From assembly GCA_016218155.1 (NCBI GenBank), contig JACREQ010000011.1, positions 1 to 64,000 of the forward strand: a stretch of DNA of 64,000 nucleotides, given 5' to 3'. Positions within the stretch are counted from its first letter, which is position 1. Each line of letters opens with the position of its first letter. The DNA comes from Bacteroidia bacterium. Its GTDB lineage: Bacteria > Bacteroidota > Bacteroidia > Bacteroidales > GWA2-32-17. Shown piece after piece: positions 53,514 to 61,613 of the stretch. The position numbers and the translations under genes are program-made. The notes under the pieces were generated by a model that was not told the DNA's origin, searched no databases, and saw nothing but the letters and a program-made list of their open reading frames with translations.

Positions 53514-54689
53514 ATGAAAAACACTAGCATGATTATTTTCAGCATTTCAACTATTTTATTATTGTTGCAAACAATTGTCGGTAAATCACAAGTTTATTCT
53601 ATAGGTCATAAATCTATTACATATACCGATCCTGCAAGAAGTAACAGAAGTGTTCCCTGCGAAATTTATTATCCTTCGAATACCGCTGGTGAAAACACGC
53701 CAATTGCAAATGGACAGTTTCCATTAGTTGTTTTCGGACACGGATTTGTAATGGGCTTTGATGCGTATCAAATATACTGGGATTCAATAGTTCCTAAAGG
53801 TTATATTATGGTTTTTCCAACTACTGAAGGTTCTATCTTTCCAACTCCAAATCACTTAACATTTGGACTAGATTTAGCATTTGCAGTAACAAAAATGCAA
53901 ACAGAAGGTAATTTAAGTTCATCATTTTTTTATCAGAAAATAGCTACTACATCCGCAATACTTGGTCACTCAATGGGGGGTAAATGTTCAGTTATTGCTT
54001 CATCAAATAATACAAATATAACTACTACTGTTTCTTTTGGAATGTCAAATAGTAATTCTCCGGATGCTATCTTAAATTATGCTCCATCTGTAACTGTTCC
54101 TGCAATTGTTTTTTCAGGAGCAAACGATTGTGTTGCTGTTCCTGCAGATAATCAGGTGCCATTATATAATGCACTTGGCTCACAATGTAAAACTTTTATT
54201 AGTGTTACAGGCGGAAGCCATTGCCAGTTTGCTGAATCAAATTTCAATTGTAATTTTGGTGAATCTACCTGTTCTCCAAGCCCTACTATTACAAGAGACG
54301 AACAATATGCAGAAGTTTTTTCGTTGCTTTTACCATATTTAGATTTTATGCTAAAAAATAATTCATCTGCTGAAGCACTTTTTATAAATAGATTATCAAC
54401 TAATACAGGTATTACATATTTAAGAAATTGCTTAACTTCTACAAATAATATTAAAAATATAGATAACCAAAATTTTACTTTTAATCCAAATCCGGTAGAA
54501 AATTTTGTAAAATTTGAAATGCTTAATATTAAATTGCCCATACAATTAATTATTACTGATATGACAGGTAGAAAAATTTTATCAGATTTAATTAATTACA
54601 CACATGAAATTGTAAATTTGTTGGTATTAGAATCTGGAACTTACCTGGTTCATATAGATAATGTTACTAGAATTTTAATTAAAAGGTAA
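53514..54689 (+). CDS. T9SS-exported alpha/beta hydrolase (cutinase/chlorophyllase-like)
   Basis: A 391-residue protein with a signal peptide (about 1-25). An alpha/beta hydrolase domain carries Ser153 in GHSMGG, Asp205 in SGANDC and His236 in GGSHCQF as the likely triad. The last 75 residues are a type A T9SS sorting tail (FNPNPVENFVKFEM... LVHIDN). The GGSH end and the GHSMGG elbow resemble cutinase-like polyesterases and plant chlorophyllases. Cys pairs around 206-256 could form disulfides. It probably acts outside the cell on ester substrates. A TetR gene follows 14 bp later. Confidence 0.82.
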   Translation: MKNTSMIIFSISTILLLLQTIVGKSQVYSIGHKSITYTDPARSNRSVPCEIYYPSNTAGENTPIANGQFPLVVFGHGFVMGFDAYQIYWDSIVPKGYIMVFPTTEGSIFPTPNHLTFGLDLAFAVTKMQTEGNLSSSFFYQKIATTSAILGHSMGGKCSVIASSNNTNITTTVSFGMSNSNSPDAILNYAPSVTVPAIVFSGANDCVAVPADNQVPLYNALGSQCKTFISVTGGSHCQFAESNFNCNFGESTCSPSPTITRDEQYAEVFSLLLPYLDFMLKNNSSAEALFINRLSTNTGITYLRNCLTSTNNIKNIDNQNFTFNPNPVENFVKFEMLNIKLPIQLIITDMTGRKILSDLINYTHEIVNLLVLESGTYLVHIDNVTRILIKR

Positions 54690-54703
54690 AATATTTTATT
54701 AAT

Positions 54704-55294
54704 ATGGAAGTAAATAATAAAGATAAGGCTAGAGATAATATAATTAAGGCTGCGATAGTTGTTTTTGGTAAATATGGTTATAAAAAAGCTACATTAGATG
54801 ATATCGGGAATGTAGTAGGGAAGGGTAAAACAGGATTGTATTATTATTTTAAAAATAAAGAAGATGTTTTTAAAGCTGTTATTGAGAAGGAAGCTAACGA
54901 ACTTGCCTTAGCAATTAATAATGCAGTTAATAATAGTTTAACTCCATCAGAAAAATTAAAAGCATATTTTTTTACAAGAATGAATACTTTATTAAAAGTG
55001 TCTATATTTTATGATGCTATGAAAAATGAATTATTAGACAATCTGCAATTTATTAATCAAACAAGATTAATGTATGATAAAGCAGAATTGCAATTAGTAA
55101 AACAAATTTTATTAGATGGAGTTAAACAGAATTATTTTGATATTGAAAATTTGGAAATAACTGCAAATACTATTGTTACAGCATTAAAAGGGCTTGAAAT
55201 TCCATTTTTTGTGCAAAATGGAAATGCTGATTTTGAAAAAAACATTGAAAATTTATTTAATCTGATTTGCTTTGGTTTAGTAAAAAGAAATTGA
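54704..55294 (+). CDS. TetR/AcrR-family regulator
   Basis: A 196-residue repressor. Residues 8-55 form the TetR helix-turn-helix (IIKAAIVVFGKYGYKKATLDDIGNVVGKGKTGLYYYFKNKEDVF); the rest is the helical ligand domain. It lies 14 bp downstream of the exported hydrolase gene and ends at a strong terminator (55328-55357), so it is probably co-transcribed with the hydrolase and may control it. The ligand is unknown. Confidence 0.88.
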   Translation: MEVNNKDKARDNIIKAAIVVFGKYGYKKATLDDIGNVVGKGKTGLYYYFKNKEDVFKAVIEKEANELALAINNAVNNSLTPSEKLKAYFFTRMNTLLKVSIFYDAMKNELLDNLQFINQTRLMYDKAELQLVKQILLDGVKQNYFDIENLEITANTIVTALKGLEIPFFVQNGNADFEKNIENLFNLICFGLVKRN

Positions 55295-55327
55295 TTTAGT
55301 GTAATATGTTTTTATTAATTTAGGTAG

Positions 55328-55357
55328 GGTTGGTTATTTAATAGCCAACCTTTTTTT
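55328..55357 (+). terminator. Rho-independent terminator after tetR
   Basis: The 9-bp stem GGTTGGTTA/TAGCCAACC (one G-U pair) has a 5-nt loop and is followed by seven T. It lies 34 bp past the TetR stop. Confidence 0.9.
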
Positions 55358-55381
55358 ATCTTTAAGCAAAAAATAACAAAT

Positions 55382-55858
55382 ATGCATATAAGAGATAAGG
55401 CAATTAAAGATATTACTTTGCAAACAGAATTATTTGAAGTAATTAGTAAATGTAATGTATGTCATGTTGGTTTTGTAGATGGTAATAAGCCATATGTTTT
55501 GGGTTTTAATTTCGGTTTTGATGGGAAATCAATTTATTTGCATTGTGCAAAAGAGGGTTATAAATTGGATATTTTAGCAAAAAACAATCAGGTTTGTGTT
55601 GAGTTTGATACTGATCACGATGTTTTTGCAAGGCATAAAGAAGTTGCATGTAGTTGGAGAATGCGTTACAGAAGTGTTGTTGCATGGGGAAAAGCTGAGA
55701 TAATAACAGATTATAATGAAAAAGTAGAAGGACTAAAGATTTTTATGAAGAATTATTCAGATTTAAATTTTGATTTTTCAGTTCCTTCAATAAATAACAT
55801 TAACGTAATTAAGATACAGGTTGATAAAATGACTGGAAGAAAGTTTGAATATTTATAA
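55382..55858 (+). CDS. NimA-like flavin-binding (PNPOx-fold) protein
   Basis: A 158-residue split-barrel FMN-binding protein of the pyridoxamine 5'-phosphate oxidase-like group. CHVGFVDGNKPYVLGFNFGFDGKSIYLHCAKEGYKLDIL and the later CSWRMRYRSVVAWGKAEII match proteins related to 5-nitroimidazole resistance NimA. It may reduce nitro groups or scavenge oxidants, but the family is broad. It is separated from tetR by a terminator and is a single gene. Confidence 0.85.
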   Translation: MHIRDKAIKDITLQTELFEVISKCNVCHVGFVDGNKPYVLGFNFGFDGKSIYLHCAKEGYKLDILAKNNQVCVEFDTDHDVFARHKEVACSWRMRYRSVVAWGKAEIITDYNEKVEGLKIFMKNYSDLNFDFSVPSINNINVIKIQVDKMTGRKFEYL

Positions 55859-55899
55859 AAATTTAATGTAATAATGCTTTTATTTACATTATATTTTAA

Positions 55900-55907
55900 T
55901 AGTTTTG
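55900..55907 (+). promoter_or_regulatory. Candidate -7 box of siaB
   Basis: TAGTTTTG fits the Bacteroidota -7 consensus and ends 22 bp upstream of the GTG start. No clear -33 TTG at the standard distance. Confidence 0.4.
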
Positions 55908-55929
55908 AAATAATAAATTTTAATATTTT

Positions 55930-56481
55930 GTGATTATTTCTTCAAACACTAATTTTAATTTAGAGCAGTGGCTTAAAGTAGGGCAGCAAGGTAATGTACT
56001 TCTGTCATTTAGTGGTGAGATCACTTCTGATATAATTACAGGATTAGTAGAGAAAATAGAAACTGTATTTACTGAAAATATTTCTTATGAATCGTTAAGG
56101 AAAGTAACAATACATGTTTTTGTTGAATGTGTTCAGAATTTATTTCATCATGCTTTACCTGCCGAAGAAGGAAAATCTAAGTTTGGGGCTTGTTATTTAG
56201 TTTATTTCGAAAATTCTATTAAAATTATTACAGGTAATTTTATTCTGAAAGAGAAGTTACAAATGATAAGTGATAGAATAAATCAGATTAATTCTTTGTC
56301 GAAAGATGAATTAAAAGCACTTTATAAATTAATTCTTAACAACGATGAATTTTCTGAAAAAGGTGGCGGAGGTCTTGGTATGATTGACATTGCTCGCAAG
56401 ACAGGTACTAAAATGGAGTATGAATTTATACCAGTTAATGAAAAAGTTTTATTCTACGTTTTGAAAATTAATATAATTTAG
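55930..56481 (+). CDS. siaB: SiaB-family protein kinase
   Basis: 183 residues from a GTG start. The fold is that of a GHKL/HATPase anti-sigma-like kinase: the N-box helix reads TIHVFVECVQNLFHHA and the G-box region is GGGGLGMIDIARKTG. In Pseudomonas SiaB phosphorylates SiaC, and the unphosphorylated SiaC activates the diguanylate cyclase SiaD. Here the next gene encodes the SiaC homologue. No SiaA phosphatase or GGDEF gene is in the window. Confidence 0.88.
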   Translation: MIISSNTNFNLEQWLKVGQQGNVLLSFSGEITSDIITGLVEKIETVFTENISYESLRKVTIHVFVECVQNLFHHALPAEEGKSKFGACYLVYFENSIKIITGNFILKEKLQMISDRINQINSLSKDELKALYKLILNNDEFSEKGGGGLGMIDIARKTGTKMEYEFIPVNEKVLFYVLKINII

Positions 56482-56515
56482 CATATCTTTAAACTCTAAA
56501 AATAAATAAAGGCTT

Positions 56516-56896
56516 ATGGATCCAATAATAATTGAAGGAACACCAAAAACACCAACTGTGAATTTTGATGCAACCACAGGAAAGATAGAAATAAAAGGAA
56601 GATCCATTCCCGAAAATTCTATTGAATTTTATAAACCACTTGTTGATTGGTTAGAGACTTATGGTGGAGCACCTCTTGCTAATACTGTTGTTAATATTCA
56701 GCTTGAATATTTTAATACAAGTTCATCAAAATGTATTTTGGATATTTTTAAAAAATTAGAAAATATATCAAAAGCAGGTAGTGCAGTTATAATTAATTGG
56801 TACTACGAAGAAGATGATGAAGATATGTTAGAAGCTGGTGAAGATTATCAGTCTATTATTAAAGTTCCATTTAAAATGATTGAAATAGAAGAATAA
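56516..56896 (+). CDS. siaC: SiaC-family phosphoprotein (DUF1987)
   Basis: A 126-residue protein of the DUF1987/SiaC family: IIIEGTPKTPTVNFDATTGKIEIKGRSIPENSIEFYKPLVDWL, then FNTSSSKCILDIF with the likely phospho-acceptor Ser/Thr cluster, and an acidic YYEEDDEDMLEAGEDYQ segment. It acts as the switch protein toggled by SiaB. It lies 34 bp downstream of siaB and ends just before a bidirectional terminator. Its target in Bacteroidota, where c-di-GMP signalling is rare, is not known. Confidence 0.9.
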   Translation: MDPIIIEGTPKTPTVNFDATTGKIEIKGRSIPENSIEFYKPLVDWLETYGGAPLANTVVNIQLEYFNTSSSKCILDIFKKLENISKAGSAVIINWYYEEDDEDMLEAGEDYQSIIKVPFKMIEIEE

Positions 56897-56913
56897 TTTA
56901 TTTCACAATAATA

Positions 56914-56948
56914 AAAAAAGCCGGGTAATTATTTTATCCGGCTTTTTT
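56914..56948. terminator. Bidirectional terminator between siaC and the ABC gene
   Basis: AAAAAAGCCGG and CCGGCTTTTTT form an 11-bp stem with a 13-nt loop. It serves both converging genes. The stop codon of the ABC transporter gene (56929-56931) lies in the loop, so its last codons form part of the stem. Confidence 0.9.
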
Positions 56949-59900
56949 GTTTTCTTATCTGTTTATTCTTTTTATACCTTTCTGATGTCCATTCGCCTAA
57001 TTCTAATAATTTTCTAAGAAGATTAAAGTACAGGCAAATGAAAAGTGTGATTGACATTAACCAAATAATTACAATATTTACCCAGTAAGTGTCAAAATAT
57101 GTCCCAAATACTTTTTTGCGGGGTGCATAAAAATGAGCATCAAGTATTCCGCCCTGAGGATCAAAAAATATAGGGTCAGCTTTTTGGTATAAACGATGAT
57201 CATATTCAATAATCTTTACCATTTCATTTTCGTTTCTAACAAATTCCTTTAGGTTTTCGTTATGGTAATCTTTTTTTAGTTGTATGAAATTTTTATTCAG
57301 TTTATCTGTACTTGTAAGTTTTGCAAAAAGTCTGTCTTTTGCTTCACTTGCTTTTTTGTATTTTTGAATATAGTATTTATTTAATTCGTCGTAGTAAAAA
57401 TTTAATTTATCTATCACATTATTTGTGACTTTACCATTTACTAAATTCGAGACTTTAACAGGAAGAAGAACTTTTTTATTCAATTTAATTTCTAATGAAA
57501 GCTCATTTCTTAAAAGTTCTAAAGCATCATTTATAATTTGTTTATTGCCTTTTTCGCCAAGTTCTCTTTTTACATCTGATGTTTTGTTACGAATAGATCT
57601 TAACCAGAAATCTTTTTTAAAATTAGCAGAACTCATTATTTTGTCATAGGTGTAAAACTGCTTTTCGTATTTGTTTTCACGGAATTGATAAACCGCAAGT
57701 GCTTCATAAGCCCATCTTGCAGTAATAATTTGTCCGTATAATGGAATATGACTTGGACTGCTAATATCTGGGTTTAACTTATCAAATTTAAAAATAATAC
57801 CACTTAAAATTAGTTGAGGAATTACAAGAAAAGGTATTAATATGTAAATGGTAACTGCAGAATTAAACGCATCTGAAATATTAAGTCCTAAAATATTAGA
57901 AAATACCCAGGCGCTAAATAAAACAAGCCAATATTGCCAGTACATTCCCTGAATTTCCAAAACAGTATTTCCAATGACAACAAAAATAGCAGCTTGAATT
58001 GCTGATAATACAGTTAGAATGGCAACTTTAGAAAATAAGTAACTACCCCAACTTAAATTTAGATATTTTTCGCGTTTTCTGATTTTTCTGTCTCTGAAAA
58101 TTTCTTCGGCACTTACTGTTAAACCAATAAAAATTGAAATAATAACTGCCATGAAGATGAAAATAGAAATATTACTGTTATCACTAAATGAATAGCCTGT
58201 TTCATTTGCAGCATCTACATTATAATATTTAATAATATAAGAAAGTAGCAACGCCAGTAATGGAGCTTCTAATAAATTAATCAGTAAATATTGTGTATTT
58301 GATAACTTTGAAAGTACATCTCTGATAACAAATACCTTAAATTGTTTTATTATTCCGGGTACTTTAAAGAAAATCTCGGGAAGCTTGTAATGTAATTTTT
58401 CTTCTTTTGTTTTTTCTTCTGGTTTAACATGGTATTTATCATAACTATCCAGCCATTCGTTTGGTGAGAATTTGCGCGTGTGAGTCATGTTTCCATACTC
58501 GTCAAGAACATTTGCTTCAACTATATTAAAAATCTGCTCAGGATTAACGTTACCGCAAGTAGGGCATTCGCTTTCGCTCCAGTTAGCCTGATGTGTTCTT
58601 GATTTAAAATAAATAATTGAATCTACTGGATCGCCATCGTAAATAAGATATCCACCTGTATCGAGTATTAATAATTTGTCAAACATTTTAAAAATATCTG
58701 ACGATGGTTGGTGAATTACAACAAATACTAATTTTCCTTTTAAAGTAAGGTCTTTTAAAAGGTCAAGAATGTTTTCTGAGTCTCTTGAAGATAATCCCGA
58801 TGTTGGTTCATCAAGAAATAAAATAGAGGGTTCGCGAATTAATTCCAGAGCAATATTTAAACGTTTTCGTTGGCCTCCACTGATTTTTTTATTCATTGGA
58901 CTACCAACTTTCATGTGTTTAATCTTATACAAACCTAAATTCTGCAAGGTTTTAAGTACAATCCTTAAAATCTGAAAGTGACTAAGGTTATCAAAGCAGA
59001 GTTTAGCATTATAATATAAGTTTTGAAAAACAGTCAAATCTTCAATAAGTAGGTCGTCCTGAGAAACATATCCTATTAATCCTTCGGTAGCTTCATCCTT
59101 AGAGTAAATATTAATATCATTTATTAAAATTTCTCCACTGGTTGGCGGGTATGAACCATTTAAAACGTTTAATAAAGTTGTTTTTCCAGCCCCACTGGCA
59201 CCCATTATTCCAACAAGATGTCCCGATTCTTCCTGAAAATTCATGTTGTGAAGTCCAATGCCACCACCCTTAAAAGCGAATTCTATATTTCTAGCTTCAA
59301 AAACGATTTTTGACTTTATTTTGTCTTCATTAAAAATGCTGAGAATATCAGAATAGTATATAGGAGCAATTTTGGCAGAACGTATGGAACTTCCGGTTGT
59401 AAGTACATAAACTTTCTGAAGGTGAATTAGCTGACCATTTAAATATAATTCCTTTTCGCCTAAATACTTCAAAAGGAACATATTTGCAGTTCTTACATGG
59501 AATAAGCGTAGTTGCCCTTCTAATCCGGCACGGAACAGATGTTTTACTTTTTGATGACTAAATTCTTTTTGACTGTCAACAAGTAACATCCTGGTAGAAT
59601 TGGGTATTTCATCAAAAGTATAAAGTATAAACGCTTTTAACCTAACGTATTCTTCTGAAACAATATGAAAAGTATCTGCAACAGTTTCAACAAATTCTTG
59701 TTCCTGTTCAGAGATTTCTTCAGAATCGGATTTAATAAATTCGAGTAAACGTACAACAACAATAATTTTTTGTTTTTGTGTTAGTTCCTCATTAATTTCA
59801 GTACAAATCTTTAAAACTTTAACAGAGCTTCCTGCAATTCTTTTCTTTCTTAAAGTACTATCTGATTGTTTCGCCTGATATTGTTCGTAGTAATTATTAA

Positions 59901-60048
59901 ATACTTTTAAATATTCATTAACCAGCTCGCTGTTTAATTGTTGTAATAAGAATGAGCCTACAATAGACCTGCGTTCTTCGGCATTGCTCTCTGGTCGGGC
60001 AATGATTGCAAACAATTGCATCAGGGCTTTTAGTATTCTTTCGCTCAT
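56929..60048 (-). CDS. ABCG-like transporter fused to a TerB-like N-terminal domain
   Basis: 1039 residues. Residues 1-130 are helical and TerB-like (ALMQLFAIIARPESNAEERRSI). Residues 130-250 may include a degenerate FHA-like beta domain (LYLNGQLIHLQKVYVLTTGSSI). Residues 255-500 are an ABCG-type ATPase: Walker A GASGAGKT, signature KISGGQRKR, Walker B SILFLDEPTSGLSS, H-loop VIHQPS. A CPTC pair follows near 525. Membrane segments start about residue 600, then comes a long extracytoplasmic insert (about 790-980) and a last helix near 990-1015. Half-transporters of this order probably dimerise. Two exported proteins are encoded upstream on the same strand. The cargo is unknown. Confidence 0.85.
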   Translation of the reverse strand: MSERILKALMQLFAIIARPESNAEERRSIVGSFLLQQLNSELVNEYLKVFNNYYEQYQAKQSDSTLRKKRIAGSSVKVLKICTEINEELTQKQKIIVVVRLLEFIKSDSEEISEQEQEFVETVADTFHIVSEEYVRLKAFILYTFDEIPNSTRMLLVDSQKEFSHQKVKHLFRAGLEGQLRLFHVRTANMFLLKYLGEKELYLNGQLIHLQKVYVLTTGSSIRSAKIAPIYYSDILSIFNEDKIKSKIVFEARNIEFAFKGGGIGLHNMNFQEESGHLVGIMGASGAGKTTLLNVLNGSYPPTSGEILINDINIYSKDEATEGLIGYVSQDDLLIEDLTVFQNLYYNAKLCFDNLSHFQILRIVLKTLQNLGLYKIKHMKVGSPMNKKISGGQRKRLNIALELIREPSILFLDEPTSGLSSRDSENILDLLKDLTLKGKLVFVVIHQPSSDIFKMFDKLLILDTGGYLIYDGDPVDSIIYFKSRTHQANWSESECPTCGNVNPEQIFNIVEANVLDEYGNMTHTRKFSPNEWLDSYDKYHVKPEEKTKEEKLHYKLPEIFFKVPGIIKQFKVFVIRDVLSKLSNTQYLLINLLEAPLLALLLSYIIKYYNVDAANETGYSFSDNSNISIFIFMAVIISIFIGLTVSAEEIFRDRKIRKREKYLNLSWGSYLFSKVAILTVLSAIQAAIFVVIGNTVLEIQGMYWQYWLVLFSAWVFSNILGLNISDAFNSAVTIYILIPFLVIPQLILSGIIFKFDKLNPDISSPSHIPLYGQIITARWAYEALAVYQFRENKYEKQFYTYDKIMSSANFKKDFWLRSIRNKTSDVKRELGEKGNKQIINDALELLRNELSLEIKLNKKVLLPVKVSNLVNGKVTNNVIDKLNFYYDELNKYYIQKYKKASEAKDRLFAKLTSTDKLNKNFIQLKKDYHNENLKEFVRNENEMVKIIEYDHRLYQKADPIFFDPQGGILDAHFYAPRKKVFGTYFDTYWVNIVIIWLMSITLFICLYFNLLRKLLELGEWTSERYKKNKQIRKQKSRIK

Positions 60049-60066
60049 TTCTTTTTTTCAAATGAA

Positions 60067-60096
60067 AGAGGCATTATCATTGTAAATAATGCCTCT
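60067..60096 (-). terminator. Hairpin after the 142-aa exported protein gene
   Basis: Perfect 11-bp arms AGAGGCATTAT and ATAATGCCTCT with an 8-nt loop lie 28 bp past the stop of the upstream gene and 19 bp before the ABC gene start. The T-tail on the minus strand is weak (TTTCATTTG), so it may attenuate rather than stop transcription. Confidence 0.55.
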
Positions 60097-60124
60097 CTTT
60101 ATAAGATAATTCTACATCAATTAA

Positions 60125-60553
60125 TTATTGTTTAAATCCAATAAGCATAATTGCAAAACCTGAAGCGTTTTTGTCGGAACCATCAAGTTCAGCTTCAATA
60201 ATACAATCAATAGTTGAAGTAAATTTAAAATCCCAATAAGGTGAGTTCTGGTAATCGCGGTTTGTGAATAAAAGATTTCTTTCTTTGTCGTAAAGTGAGA
60301 AAACTATATTACCTTCTGTTTGTCCGGAAGCTGCAATTATTCTGTATGTTGTTCCACCGTAAAAAGTAGCGTGAAATTCTGCAATTTCTTCACCGTTTAA
60401 TAGTGCTTTATATTGCTGTCCATCAGAAATAAATGGAGATACAATGTACTTTGTACATAAAGCAGTAGTAACATCGGCCTGAGCCATGGTTTTATTAGAA
60501 TAAAAAACCAATGCTACTATTGAAGCTAAAATGACAGTTGTTATCTTTTTCAT
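60125..60553 (-). CDS. Small exported beta-rich protein, unknown
   Basis: A 142-residue protein with signal peptide (about 1-24, NKTMAQ). The mature part alternates beta strands (EEIAEFHATFYGGTTYRIIAASGQTEGNIVFSLYD, then YWDFKFTSTIDCIIEAELDG) and ends FAIMLIGFKQ. The pattern recalls small periplasmic beta-sandwich proteins that bind lipids or metabolites. It sits between a lipoprotein gene (12 bp upstream) and the ABCG-like gene, suggesting that the three act together. No family was recognised. Confidence 0.65.
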   Translation of the reverse strand: MKKITTVILASIVALVFYSNKTMAQADVTTALCTKYIVSPFISDGQQYKALLNGEEIAEFHATFYGGTTYRIIAASGQTEGNIVFSLYDKERNLLFTNRDYQNSPYWDFKFTSTIDCIIEAELDGSDKNASGFAIMLIGFKQ

Positions 60554-60565
60554 TATTAATACTTT

Positions 60566-61480
60566 TTATTCTACTATCTTTTTTCTAATTGCAGTTATTT
60601 TTTCTGAAATAGTTTTAATCTGTTGATCGGTCATTATTAATTCAGATTTACTATTTATTACTGTTAATTTATTTTTTACGTCAACAGTTGGTGCTGCATA
60701 AGTGTAATTTATATCAATACCATCAAAATCATAAGCTAAGTCAATAAGTGCGTCAATTAATTCACCGTATTCTTTTGATTGATTATAGAATGGAGATAAA
60801 ATTTTAATTAAATTATCCAAAGGATGTTTTTGTTCTCCAATTCGGGTAAGTATCTCTTTGCTCTTATTTGTTTTAGCAAGTTCAGTCATCATATATGTGC
60901 TTTCTAACCAGCCACCTGCTAATACTAAAACTCCAACATCATTTCTGTTATTGTCTTTCAAATACTGATCGGCTTTACGATAGGAGTTAGAAATAATAAA
61001 CATTAATGAATCTTTATTTCCTAAATTTCCTTCAATACGATTTACAGTTTGTTTATCAAAAGCATTTTCGATTCCAAGTTCCTGAGAAAGAATTTTTATT
61101 ACCGAGAAATATTGAATTGCTTCTGAATTTTGTTCAAAAACATTTAAATAACCAAGGTTAGCACCATAAATACCAAGGTTTAAAGCTTTCTGGTAACTAC
61201 TTGTATAATTGTGAGACTTATTATATGGGTTTAAAAGGTTCTTATCAAAATCAGCTTTTGAGTTTTTAATTAAAAAAGCAACTTCGTAAGGTGAAGGAAT
61301 ACTAAAAAGTGTATTGTCAAATTTAATTAATGTGCTTGAAGTTGAATCTATCTTTGATTCAATATTTTCCTCAATACTTTCCTCGCTATTTCCATTAGAA
61401 TTACAACCATTTATGGCGAATACCATAAAAATTATTGCTGGAATGAATTTTATTTGTGTGTGTAATTTATTGCTTAACAT
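60566..61480 (-). CDS. Lipoprotein of the ABC cluster
   Basis: A 304-residue lipoprotein with lipobox AINGCN (lipidated Cys26) and a Glu/Ser-rich linker. The mostly helical body opens with TLFSIPSPYEVAFLIKNS and contains repeated TPR-like helices (NLGIYGANLGYLNVFEQNSEAIQYFSV). I recall similar unnamed lipoproteins with the SPYE phrase in the phylum. It is first in the group lipoprotein, 142-aa protein, ABCG-like transporter. The role is unknown. Confidence 0.68.
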   Translation of the reverse strand: MLSNKLHTQIKFIPAIIFMVFAINGCNSNGNSEESIEENIESKIDSTSSTLIKFDNTLFSIPSPYEVAFLIKNSKADFDKNLLNPYNKSHNYTSSYQKALNLGIYGANLGYLNVFEQNSEAIQYFSVIKILSQELGIENAFDKQTVNRIEGNLGNKDSLMFIISNSYRKADQYLKDNNRNDVGVLVLAGGWLESTYMMTELAKTNKSKEILTRIGEQKHPLDNLIKILSPFYNQSKEYGELIDALIDLAYDFDGIDINYTYAAPTVDVKNKLTVINSKSELIMTDQQIKTISEKITAIRKKIVE

Positions 61481-61613
61481 GATAATCCATATAATTAATT
61501 TGAATATGCAAGTAAGAAAAAAAAAGTTGAATTATCAAAAGTTTTGATCCTACTTTCAATAATTTTATTGAATATTTTTTTTGACTACATATGTAAATAT
61601 GTGAAATACAGTC

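Noticed and set aside
53514-54689. Naming the exported hydrolase a PET hydrolase
   Set aside because: Triad and sorting tail fit, but the segment after the oxyanion region looks as much like chlorophyllase; the sequence alone does not support a named substrate.
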